A stretch of 64,000 nucleotides of DNA from contig NZ_JAGDEL010000001.1 of the NCBI RefSeq assembly GCF_017497975.1, forward strand, positions 186,001 through 250,000, written 5' to 3'. Shown here one piece after another: positions 48,860 to 57,900 of the stretch (the stretch's first letter is position 1; every line of letters starts with the position of its first letter). The translations under genes and the position numbers were made by a program. The notes below the pieces were generated by a model, which did no database searches, was not told the origin of the DNA, and was given only the letters and a program-made list of their open reading frames with translations. This DNA is from Metabacillus bambusae. GTDB lineage: Bacteria > Bacillota > Bacilli > Bacillales > Bacillaceae.

Positions 48860-50491
48860 TTACAAATATCGAATAACCTGATCTGAATTAGTTCCAATTA
48901 CATTTTCCTCATCTAGGAGCTCTTTATAAATAAAGTATTCAAAATCAGCATGCTTTTTTGCACCGCTTAAATCTTGAACACACAATCCGATAAATGTTCC
49001 TGTAAAGCGTATGTAATCACCGTATTCGTCTGATAAATGACAAATATCGATTAAAGGACCAATCTTGTTCCATTTATCATTTTGCGAATAGGTATAATAA
49101 AATTGCAAGTTCTCCCTTTCGATAACAGCTTTTAACTTACAAGTTTTTCCTTCCTGTAGAGGGACATCTTTTTCTAACAATTCATCATATTGCCCATTCT
49201 TTGTTTGGATGATGTTCAAACACTTACCTAGCTCCTCATTATTGGATATCCGTAAATATACATAATCATTTGTGTCATAATAAACAACTAGCCCTGCCAT
49301 ATGTTGAAAATGTTCTGGATTGAAATCAATTGCTGTTTCAACTTCACAATTAAAACTTTGTTGCCTTCTTGCTACTAAACTTTGTTTATGCGTGGATGAT
49401 AGCGATTCCATTCCTTTTAATCTTAAAAAGCCTGATCGTTCTGTTAAAGATATCCATGAAGGATCTGTTGGAATTCGTAATGTACTCCAATTAAGCTGTA
49501 GAGACTCGGATTGAAAGTCATCTTTTATCAAAACTGGATCAAATGGATGTGACTCAATTTTAGGTGCCTCAACATGTAAGGACGGTGTATTTCCTTCACC
49601 ATCGATTCTCAGCCAACTATCTTCAGTCCAATAACAGCGTTGGATCGCTGTTTCTCTTCCTAAATTACAGTAGTTATCCTTCAATGGTCGACCACAAAGA
49701 TGTGCTAAATACCACTCATCAGTGTGTGTTTGAACAAGACTACCATGTCCCGCCTTCTGTAAGGATAGTTCTGGATGGTTAGCAGATGTTAGAATTGGAT
49801 TTGACGGATCAACTTCAAAAGGCCCAAAAAGCGATTTAGATCTAGCCATTGTAACAGCATGGTTATATTCTGTACCACCTTCTGCTGTCATCAAATAGTA
49901 ATAACCATTTCGTTTATAAAGATGTGGCCCTTCAGTAAGCTTAAGGTCTGTTCCTTTAAAGATATTTATTACTGGTCCAACTAGTTTTGCTTCTTCTAAC
50001 GAGTATTCTTGAATTACAATGCCTGCAAACGAGTTTTTTCCTTTTCGACCATCCCAAAGCATGTTTACTAACCACTTTTTTCCATCGTCATCATGAAACA
50101 GTGAAGGATCGAATCCACTGCTATTTAGATAGATTGGTTCAGACCACGGCCCCATAATATCTTGTGCTGTCACTAAATAGTTATGTGTATCTTTGTATGC
50201 TCCTTTTCTACTTTTCACATCTGTATAAATCAAATAAAAGATTCCCTCTGAATAGGTCAAACATGGTGCCCAAACTCCCCCGGAATCAATATTACCTTCC
50301 ATATTCACCTGTGATTTACGTGTTAAAGCATGTGTTAATAATCTCCAGTTTACTAGATCTTTAGAATGGTGAATTTGTACCCCAGGGAACCATTCAAAAG
50401 TAGATGTTGCAATATAATAATCATCCTCCACCCTTAAAATTGAAGGATCCGGGTTAAAACCACGTAAAATTGGATTTGTAATCTTTCTCAT
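48860..50491 (-). CDS. GH43 family beta-xylosidase/arabinosidase
   Basis: A 543-residue cytoplasmic glycosidase. The five-bladed propeller has the three catalytic acids: Asp in GFNPDPSILR (~14), Asp in SSGFDPSLFHDDDG (~127) and Glu in LTEGPHLYKR (~190). A C-terminal beta-sandwich (~330-530) is that of XynB-type GH43 enzymes. It should split xylo- or arabino-oligosaccharides after import. No signal peptide. It shares a transcript with the FAH-family gene. A 14-bp perfect palindrome precedes its ribosome site (GAGGAGG), so it is probably regulated separately from the GH4 gene, from which a terminator divides it. Confidence 0.9.
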   Translation of the reverse strand: MRKITNPILRGFNPDPSILRVEDDYYIATSTFEWFPGVQIHHSKDLVNWRLLTHALTRKSQVNMEGNIDSGGVWAPCLTYSEGIFYLIYTDVKSRKGAYKDTHNYLVTAQDIMGPWSEPIYLNSSGFDPSLFHDDDGKKWLVNMLWDGRKGKNSFAGIVIQEYSLEEAKLVGPVINIFKGTDLKLTEGPHLYKRNGYYYLMTAEGGTEYNHAVTMARSKSLFGPFEVDPSNPILTSANHPELSLQKAGHGSLVQTHTDEWYLAHLCGRPLKDNYCNLGRETAIQRCYWTEDSWLRIDGEGNTPSLHVEAPKIESHPFDPVLIKDDFQSESLQLNWSTLRIPTDPSWISLTERSGFLRLKGMESLSSTHKQSLVARRQQSFNCEVETAIDFNPEHFQHMAGLVVYYDTNDYVYLRISNNEELGKCLNIIQTKNGQYDELLEKDVPLQEGKTCKLKAVIERENLQFYYTYSQNDKWNKIGPLIDICHLSDEYGDYIRFTGTFIGLCVQDLSGAKKHADFEYFIYKELLDEENVIGTNSDQVIRYL

Positions 50492-50510
50492 CTTTGCCTC
50501 CTCAATTCTA

Positions 50511-50524
50511 CCATACTAGTATGG
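50511..50524. promoter_or_regulatory. Palindromic operator candidate before GH43
   Basis: CCATACTAGTATGG is a perfect 14-bp palindrome, 20 bases upstream of the GH43 start codon. It resembles a binding site for a dimeric repressor. The rest of the 322-base gap has only the GH4 terminator and AT-rich sequence. Confidence 0.45.
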
Positions 50525-50757
50525 CTATGATGGTGTAATGATAGGATGAATTTGCATCCATCCCTTAAAATTAGTCTTAACTATACTTGATAATCTTCTT
50601 CAGTTTTTTAAATAAACTGATAATTTAACTTTACCATAAAACCCATATTTAACATAGATTCAAATTCTAGTTTTCCATTATTTTTTCTGCTAAAATCCAT
50701 CTATACCACTGAATTTTGAATTAAATAAGTTAACCTTAAAGATTATTACTTACAACG

Positions 50758-50798
50758 AAATCAACCTACTAAATCTTATCGATTTAATAGGTTGATTT
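50758..50798 (-). terminator. Terminator of the GH4 gene
   Basis: AAATCAACCTA pairs with TAGGTTGATTT around 19 bases with further A/T pairing; 15 bases past the GH4 stop. Confidence 0.75.
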
Positions 50799-50813
50799 AT
50801 CTAAACTACGTTA

Positions 50814-52319
50814 TTATTTTACAGCAGAGGGACGTTCCTTCGCTTTATCCGATTCCCCAGCATTTTTAGATGATTCGTCTCGATTTTGAGCCATTTCTTC
50901 AACTGTTTTCACTTTTAAACGTGCTGCACCTTCGTAATTTTTTGTAGGTAATAGATTTCCGGAAGCTAATCGTTTCTTCGCTTCAGCTATTGCTTCTTTA
51001 TACTGTGGCAACCATCGCTCTTGTGCGACAAGCATTTCGTCAGTCATTTGCCATATTTCCTTTGGATTACAAACTGCCCCAACCAATGGGTCCATCATCA
51101 TTGCTTGTCGAAGTAGGAAATCATCGCCATTAATCGCTGCTTCAACAGCTAATCTTTGTACTGAAATACTCACATTACAAACAGCAGCACAGCCTAATGG
51201 AAGATTTCCTACATGTGGCATGCTTATCCCATTACGATCAACATATCCAGGTGCTTCTATGATAGCATCGTCTGGTAAATTTGAAATCACACCATTGTTT
51301 ACTACGTTGAAGTGACCTCTGTAAACACGGCCTGTTTCAAGGGCTTCAATAATATATGAACCATGCTCTTCCCCTCGGTTTTCTTGTTTATATTCCATTG
51401 CTGGTTCTGTTAACCAATTAGGAAAGTCTGTTTCAAACCAATTTCTTCCCTCTGTACATACGCGTAAATAACCGCCAGTTTCTCCATTAATCCATGTACC
51501 TAAATCAATCCATTCATTGATTTCTTCTGCACGCTTACGATACCATGGAACATATTCACTTAAATGGCCATTTGATTCTGTTGAATAGAAACCAAAACGT
51601 CTGAGCATATCGATACGGACCTTTTCTGTCTTACTAAACTCAGGATGATTCTCGAATGCTTCTAATATTTCCCCTGTCATATCCTCACCATTGTGCTTCA
51701 CACTTATATACCATGTTTGGTGATTGATACCTGCACAGATGATGTCTACTTCTTCCTTTTTCAATCCAAGTGCATTTGCAATTTGTCTATGACCACCTTG
51801 TACCCCGTGGCAAAGACCAATTGTTCGTACACCACCATAAGTATTACAAGCCCACGTTAACATAGCCATTGGGTTCGCATAGTTAAGCAATAAACAATTT
51901 TTTTCAGCTACTTCACGGATATCTTTACAGATTTCCATCATCTCAGCAATACCCCGTTGACCGTACATGATTCCTCCAGCACAAAGCGTATCACCAACAC
52001 ATTGATCAATACCATACTTTAACGGAATATCTACATCGGTTTGAAATGCCTCAAGCCCGCCAATTCTCACGACAGAAAAGATGTATCTGGCATCTCTTAA
52101 TGCTTCTCTTCGATTTGTTGTTGAAAATATCTTAATATCTAAACCATTCTCGTCTATATCACGCTGACAAAGCTGAGTAACCATATCAAGATTTTGTGAA
52201 TTAATATCTGTAAAAGCAACTTCTATTTGATTAAATTCCGAAACCGCTAATAGATCTCGTAATAAACCTCTAGTAAAACCAATGCTTCCTGCGCCAATAA
52301 ATGCGATTTTAAATGACAT
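50814..52319 (-). CDS. GH4 family alpha-glycosidase (alpha-galactosidase/galacturonidase type)
   Basis: A 501-residue NAD- and Mn-dependent glycosidase. It has the NAD site FIGAGSIGFTRGLLRDLL, NYANPMAMLTWA, the metal-binding motif CHGVQGGHRQ with its Cys, and GINHQTWY. GH4 specificity follows the CHxx motif; CHGV with this order points to the MelA/LplD side (alpha-galactosides or alpha-galacturonides) rather than phospho-glucosides. A galacturonidase would fit the pectin context, but I cannot decide. The last ~30 residues are a charged tail (ESSKNAGESDKAKERPS) beyond the usual end of the family. AAAGGAGA precedes the ATG. A full-consensus cre lies upstream. Confidence 0.87.
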   Translation of the reverse strand: MSFKIAFIGAGSIGFTRGLLRDLLAVSEFNQIEVAFTDINSQNLDMVTQLCQRDIDENGLDIKIFSTTNRREALRDARYIFSVVRIGGLEAFQTDVDIPLKYGIDQCVGDTLCAGGIMYGQRGIAEMMEICKDIREVAEKNCLLLNYANPMAMLTWACNTYGGVRTIGLCHGVQGGHRQIANALGLKKEEVDIICAGINHQTWYISVKHNGEDMTGEILEAFENHPEFSKTEKVRIDMLRRFGFYSTESNGHLSEYVPWYRKRAEEINEWIDLGTWINGETGGYLRVCTEGRNWFETDFPNWLTEPAMEYKQENRGEEHGSYIIEALETGRVYRGHFNVVNNGVISNLPDDAIIEAPGYVDRNGISMPHVGNLPLGCAAVCNVSISVQRLAVEAAINGDDFLLRQAMMMDPLVGAVCNPKEIWQMTDEMLVAQERWLPQYKEAIAEAKKRLASGNLLPTKNYEGAARLKVKTVEEMAQNRDESSKNAGESDKAKERPSAVK

Positions 52320-52382
52320 TGACAGTTCTCCTTTTCTCAGTTCAGTATTAAAAAACCTATGATTATTTTATCAACTATGACT

Positions 52383-52396
52383 TGAATACGTTTTCA
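52383..52396 (-). promoter_or_regulatory. Perfect cre box upstream of GH4
   Basis: Minus-strand TGAAAACGTATTCA with T before and A after fits WTGNAANCGNWWNCAW completely, 64 bases before the start codon. CcpA repression of the GH4 gene is expected. Confidence 0.8.
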
Positions 52397-52505
52397 ATTT
52401 TATAACTTTATGATGTAAAAAATCTTAACCTTTTTTTAATTCTAGGGTTATTTGCTTTTCGTTATAAGATCACACTTTAGGTATACTTTTTTGATCATAC
52501 CAAAA

Positions 52506-52529
52506 AGCAACGGCCATCAAACCGTTGCT
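52506..52529 (-). terminator. Terminator of the dehydrogenase/AraC unit
   Basis: AGCAACGG and CCGTTGCT around eight bases, minus-strand exit TTTTTGG; ten bases past the AraC stop. Confidence 0.85.
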
Positions 52530-52538
52530 AATTTCTTA

Positions 52539-53432
52539 CTAACTGCTATATTTAACGATGTTTTTAAGTACAGATTTTCTAAACTCAAGTGGTGTTTTAT
52601 TTGTATACTTTTTAAAAAGAAGACTAAAGTATTGTCTGCTATTGATACCTACATAATGTGAGATTTCGATTATAGGTATATCTGTATCAGTTAAAAGCAT
52701 TTTTGCCTTTTCCATTCGATGAGAAGTCAAATATTCCATAATCGAACAGTCCATTTGATTTTTAAAAATACGGTGAAGATATCCAGGATGTAAATTTACT
52801 GCTTTACCAACATCTTTTATTTGTATATCACAGTCGTAGTTTTGATGGAGGAATTCAATCGCCTTCTTCACATAGATATTCGCCTGATGAAACTCACAAT
52901 CTTTCTCTTTTTCTTCAACAACCATTCTAGCTATTTGAATAAGTAATTGAGCCAAAAGAATCTGAACCAACATTTCGTTTTCCGAGCCTTTTTTATCCAT
53001 CTCTAATACCAGATTTTTAAGTGTATGATAGATTTCATTTGGATCCTTTAACACAATATATGAGTAACTTAATGCTAATAATTGAGTCAGGCTTTTATTT
53101 TCCGCTACTAACTCTTTAAACGCCGGAAAACTCCCCTGTTTTTGCACGAAGGAAAACTCTATATTTAACATTCTGCATGGAACGCTTTTCTCTACTGTTA
53201 ATCGATGGGGCACATTTGCATCTAATAAAATAAAATCTCCCTTTTTCATTGAAATCCTTTTATCTTCTGTCTCAACCGTACATTTCCCATCGATTACATA
53301 CATGATTTCTACTTCCTTATGTGAATGAAAAGGCATTTGATGACTTTGCCATTGTTTAAAATAATAGGCATTTACCTTTGGGTGGAATTGACCTGCTATC
53401 AATTCATCTTGATAAAGACTAAAATTGTTCAT
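52539..53432 (-). CDS. AraC-family transcriptional regulator
   Basis: A 297-residue regulator with an N-terminal cupin (MPFHSHKEVEIMYVIDGKCTVE, DFILLDANVPHRLTVE), a helical linker and a C-terminal pair of helix-turn-helix units (IQIKDVGKAVNLHPGYLHRIFKNQ; IIEISHYVGINSRQYFSLLFKKYTNKTPLEFR). The cupin His residues suit ligand or metal binding. It lies 51 bases after the dehydrogenase stop and shares its terminator, so the two are co-transcribed. It likely regulates this unit and perhaps the GH4 and GH43 genes downstream. Confidence 0.88.
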   Translation of the reverse strand: MNNFSLYQDELIAGQFHPKVNAYYFKQWQSHQMPFHSHKEVEIMYVIDGKCTVETEDKRISMKKGDFILLDANVPHRLTVEKSVPCRMLNIEFSFVQKQGSFPAFKELVAENKSLTQLLALSYSYIVLKDPNEIYHTLKNLVLEMDKKGSENEMLVQILLAQLLIQIARMVVEEKEKDCEFHQANIYVKKAIEFLHQNYDCDIQIKDVGKAVNLHPGYLHRIFKNQMDCSIMEYLTSHRMEKAKMLLTDTDIPIIEISHYVGINSRQYFSLLFKKYTNKTPLEFRKSVLKNIVKYSS

Positions 53433-53483
53433 AGCCCCCCCCTTAAGTCATACGTTATGTTTTAGATTCATTCATTACAAAGC

Positions 53484-54587
53484 TTATTCTTCAATCATTC
53501 CATTTGGATAAACCATTACCTTTAAACTGGCTTTTTTATTAAGTCTTGCTCGTTCCATCGCTTCCTTCGTTTCTTCTAACATAAAGCGATCAGTAATTAA
53601 GCTTATTAATTCAGTATTCTGCGCATTCAAAAATTCAATTCCTTGAGGATATGTATTTGAGTATCGGAAAATTCCGAAAATATCTAATTCATTATCTGCA
53701 ATAAGAGGAACATTTAGACCTATTTCATCTTGTGGAGGTAGACCAATGATTGCCATTTTTCCCCCACGTTTGACAGCTTTCAACGCAGATTGTAACGCTT
53801 TTGGGTTTCCGGCTGTTTCAAATGCAACATCGACACCTTTTCCATCAGTTATCTTTAGTATTTCTTCATTTGGATCTTGTTCTAATACATTAATCACATG
53901 GGTTGCTCCAAGTTTTTTAGCTGCTTCTAAACGATTATTTTCCAAATCAGTAACAATAATATTTGCAGCACCAAACGCTTTAACTGCTGCAATTGCAGTT
54001 AATCCTACCGGCCCCATCCCCATAATTGCAACAGTTGAACCTGGTTTAAGATTTGAACGCTTTGCTGCATGAATTCCAACAGAAAAAGGCTCAACAAGTG
54101 CTGCCTCCTCAAATGATAGATCATCAGGAATAGGAAATAAAAAATCTTCACGATGCTTTATGTATTGTACAAATGCACCATCAACAGGTGGTGTTGCCAA
54201 AAACTGAACGTCTGGACAAAGATTATATCTTCCCTCTTTACAGTATTCACAACGACCGCATGTAATACCTGGTTCAATTGCAACACGATCTCCAACTTTT
54301 ACGTTCGTAACATTTTCACCAACCTTTGCAACAATACCTGCACATTCATGTCCTAAAATAATTGGTTTTTCAACGACATAACGGCCAATCTTGCCGTGTT
54401 CATAATAATGAATATCTGACCCACAAACACCTACAGCCATGACTTTCACTAACACCTCATCACCTTGAACCTGTGGTACTGCGATTTCTTGTATTTCGAT
54501 ATCAAAAGGTTTATTCATTACTGCAGCTTTCATAATAGTAGGAACCTCTATTACTCCAGCTATTTTTACATTTGATTTTGTCGTCAT
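53484..54587 (-). CDS. Zinc-dependent polyol dehydrogenase (sorbitol/xylitol dehydrogenase-like)
   Basis: A 367-residue medium-chain dehydrogenase. Catalytic Zn ligands: Cys in VGVCGSDIHYYEHG, His-Glu in ILGHECAGIV, and the Glu of LVEPFSVGIHAA. The structural zinc Cys set is in ITCGRCEYCKEGRYNLC. The NAD site is IMGMGPVGL. HYYEHGKIGRY is typical of sorbitol/xylitol/threonine-type members. The ATG at 54587 is seven bases after GGAGGA; the TTG at 54602 lies in the ribosome site. A cre box 38 bases upstream suggests CcpA control, consistent with pentitol or related sugar use. Confidence 0.9.
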   Translation of the reverse strand: MTTKSNVKIAGVIEVPTIMKAAVMNKPFDIEIQEIAVPQVQGDEVLVKVMAVGVCGSDIHYYEHGKIGRYVVEKPIILGHECAGIVAKVGENVTNVKVGDRVAIEPGITCGRCEYCKEGRYNLCPDVQFLATPPVDGAFVQYIKHREDFLFPIPDDLSFEEAALVEPFSVGIHAAKRSNLKPGSTVAIMGMGPVGLTAIAAVKAFGAANIIVTDLENNRLEAAKKLGATHVINVLEQDPNEEILKITDGKGVDVAFETAGNPKALQSALKAVKRGGKMAIIGLPPQDEIGLNVPLIADNELDIFGIFRYSNTYPQGIEFLNAQNTELISLITDRFMLEETKEAMERARLNKKASLKVMVYPNGMIEE

Positions 54588-54624
54588 TTTTACTTCCTCC
54601 AATTATTTTATTAAAAACCTACAC

Positions 54625-54638
54625 TGATAACGTTTACA
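54625..54638 (-). promoter_or_regulatory. cre box upstream of the polyol dehydrogenase
   Basis: Minus-strand TGTAAACGTTATCA fits TGNAANCGNWWNCA at all 14 positions (left flank W, right flank G). The remaining bases to 54954, on the plus strand side, show no clear promoter for the LysM/GH18 gene, only AT-rich sequence with a TTGACT at 54843. Confidence 0.7.
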
Positions 54639-54954
54639 TAATTGTTCAGTCTAAACTTTCCCTTAGGTCTGAAACGGTCCCAATTTTGTCTACTTTATTA
54701 AAGAATACCACCATCCTTAATTAAAGTAAAAGATAGATTACTAGTTTTAACCCAAAAATCTCTTTCCACTTTTTTATAAAAATAAGATGATCGTTACAGT
54801 CAACTTTTCTTGTCAAGGCACCAACTCTTTAAAGTAAACACTTTGACTCCATTACGTTTTTTTCAATTTATAAAAATTAATTTTCACAATTTGCATGAAG
54901 AATTCTACATATAGAGACACTACAAAGAACAGTTTAAATGTAGAGGTGTTATTA

Positions 54955-57900
54955 ATGGAAATTAGTAGGTATGAATTAAAACGTGATTTGAATAATTATT
55001 ACACACTTGTCATTTATCTTGATCCTCTGTTGACTGAATTTTCAACAGAATTAGGAGAAGCTCAACTAAAAAAAGATGATTTCAATAAACATTTTCGAAC
55101 TTTAATCAAAGAGAGATTTCCGTATGTTCCTATTAAAGCTGCGAAGGTAATGGCTGGATCTTTACTTATTACGACTTTATATTTAACAGGATCAGCAACG
55201 AGTGCAGAAGCAAGTAGTTCCACCCAGCTCACACAAGGAAATCAATTTGATGTGTACACCGTACAATCTGGTGATAGCTTATTTCTTATTGCAAAACGAT
55301 TTAATGTGTCAACTGCCTCTCTTAAATCGTTAAATCATTTAGCATCAGACTCTATTTTTATTGGCCAAAAGTTAAATCTACCTTTCTTCACCTATACTGT
55401 TGTTTCAGGTGATAGCCTTTCTGTTATCGCCAAACGTTTTAATACGACGACTGAGGCAATAGGAGCATTTAATCAACTTACAAGTTATACAATTAACATT
55501 GGACAAAAGCTTAAAATCCCAATAGATACTAATCAAATTCAAGAAACACCTGATGCCCCTCCAATAGTTGAAAATAATAATAATAATAATAATAGTACGT
55601 ACACGGTTATTTCCGGTGATTCTTTGTCACTAATTGCCAAAAAACTCAATACAACTGTCGATACTATTCGGACTTTAAATCTTTTAACGTCTGATATGAT
55701 ATATGTTGGCCAAATATTGAAAGTTCCGCAAAATCAACTGCTTGATCCAACAGAAGAAGCACCACCAACAACTGTTAAAGAGCCAGAACTAGAACTAGCT
55801 CCTGAGACACAAAAAACAGATGCTCCAACTACATATACGGTTATTTCAGGGGATTCATTATCATTAATAGCGAAAAAGTTTTCTACGACTGTCGCTGCCA
55901 TTCAGGATCAAAACAACTTAACAACAACCGTTATCTTTGTCGGACAAATGTTAACCATTCCAAAAGCAGCGGTAGAAAGCGAGGCTACAACAGAACCAAT
56001 TAAAGAAATAACAACAACTTATACCGTTATCGCTGGGGATTCTTTATCTGTTATCGCAAAACGCTTAAACACAACAGTAAACGCTATTAAGACAACCAAT
56101 GGTTTAACAACAGACCTTATCTTTGTTGGTCAAACACTCAAAATACCTACAGTTGATACTGCACCTGTGAAACCTGCAGATAATTTGGCTCCTTCTATTC
56201 CTGTTTTAACTACAGCTAGTCAGATTACTAGTTCAAACTATGCACGTTTGAATATATCAGGAGCAACAGAAGCCAATGCAAATGTAAAAGTTTCCATTTC
56301 AGACGGTAAGAATGAACCTAATACATTCGAGATAAAAGCTGATGCAAATGGAAAGTTCCAAAAGGTTGTAGATGTATCGATGTTACAGGATGGATCTGTT
56401 ACCATTACAGCTTCGGCAACAGATGCTGCAGGAAATCAAAGTTCAGAATCTCAATTAATTGTAAAAAAAGATACTGTTTCAACAGCTCCTACCATCTCGT
56501 ATACAACGATTAATCAGTCATCATCTGGAGCTCACCCTATTATAGGTACAGCAGATCCTGGCTCTATCGTGACAATCATGATATCTGACGGAGAAAATTT
56601 AGAGATTACAACTCAAAGCATAGCAAATGAACGTGGAGAATTCCGAGCCATTGTAGATTTAACTCCTTTAAATGATGGGGAAATTTTCATTACTGCCAAG
56701 GCAATAGATTCTGCTGAAAATGAAAGTCAAGCATCGAAAATTTCTGTTATTAAGGATGCTTCTATTAATCGACCAACAATGGAACTACCTTCTACAGTAA
56801 ATAGTGATTCTGTTGGAAATGTAGCCATCAAAGGAAAAAGTGAAGAAAATGCTTCCATTATGATAAAAGCTACAGATGGAGTTTCTGTGGTTGAAGCTAG
56901 TGTGACAAGCACTAAAGAAGGTGACTATCAAGCAAATTTGGATTTAACTTCACTTAATGATGGGAAAATTACGATTACTGCTACCGCTATTGACCGATTT
57001 GGTAACAAAAGCGAGAAAAATATAGGAATAATTGCTAAGGACACATTTGCAACTGAACCTATAATCGATACTAAAAAACACGTTACAAATGTAAATGCAC
57101 ACGAATACACAATTTTTGGCGTTGCTGAGCCTGACGCTACAATCAAAATTATTGTAACTGATGAAAATAACTCTAAAATTAATACTATTGTAACAGCTAA
57201 TGAAAATGGTGAATTTCAAGCAAATGTTGATTTACGTTCACTTAGTGACGGTCAACTAATAATAACTGCTCAAGGAATAGATTTGTCTGGTAATCGTAGT
57301 GTTACCCTAGTTAAAAAGCTGTTAAAAGACACTGATATTCCCCTAGTCCCTATATTTAATAATAATTTTTTTATTAATAGTGAAAATCAAAGCTCATACC
57401 TTCTTACGGGATCTGCAGAAGGAAATGCCCAAATCAATGTAATCATCTTTAATAACGATGGGCAGTCGATTCAAGTAGATGGAACTGCTGATGAGGGTGG
57501 GAGCTACCAAATTCCAATTGACCTCACCACATTTAATGATGGAGATGTAACATTCAAAATAACGCAAAATGATTTCGCAGGGAACATTAGTCCTTCCATC
57601 TCAAAAACAATAATAAAGGATACAATCGCTCCAACAAATCTAAAGGTTGATCTACTTAATACTATTTTTAGTGGTAATGCTAACTCCTATAAAGTTGGTG
57701 GCTCGGCTGAACCAAACATTACGCTTGAAATTACTCTTTCAGATGAGAAAACAAATGTAACAAAGTCTTTGACAACTAACCAAGATGGGTCTTTTGAAAT
57801 ACCATTAGATGTTAGTACATTAATGGATGGAATTATCACTGTTTCATTTTTGACAAGGGATGCAGCTGGAAATAGTGGTTCACCAGAGTCCATCACCATT

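Noticed and set aside
55225-56160. The LysM repeats as a DNA tandem-repeat array
   Set aside because: Similarity is at protein level; nucleotide copies have diverged and spacing varies, so this is a domain repeat, not a satellite or CRISPR.
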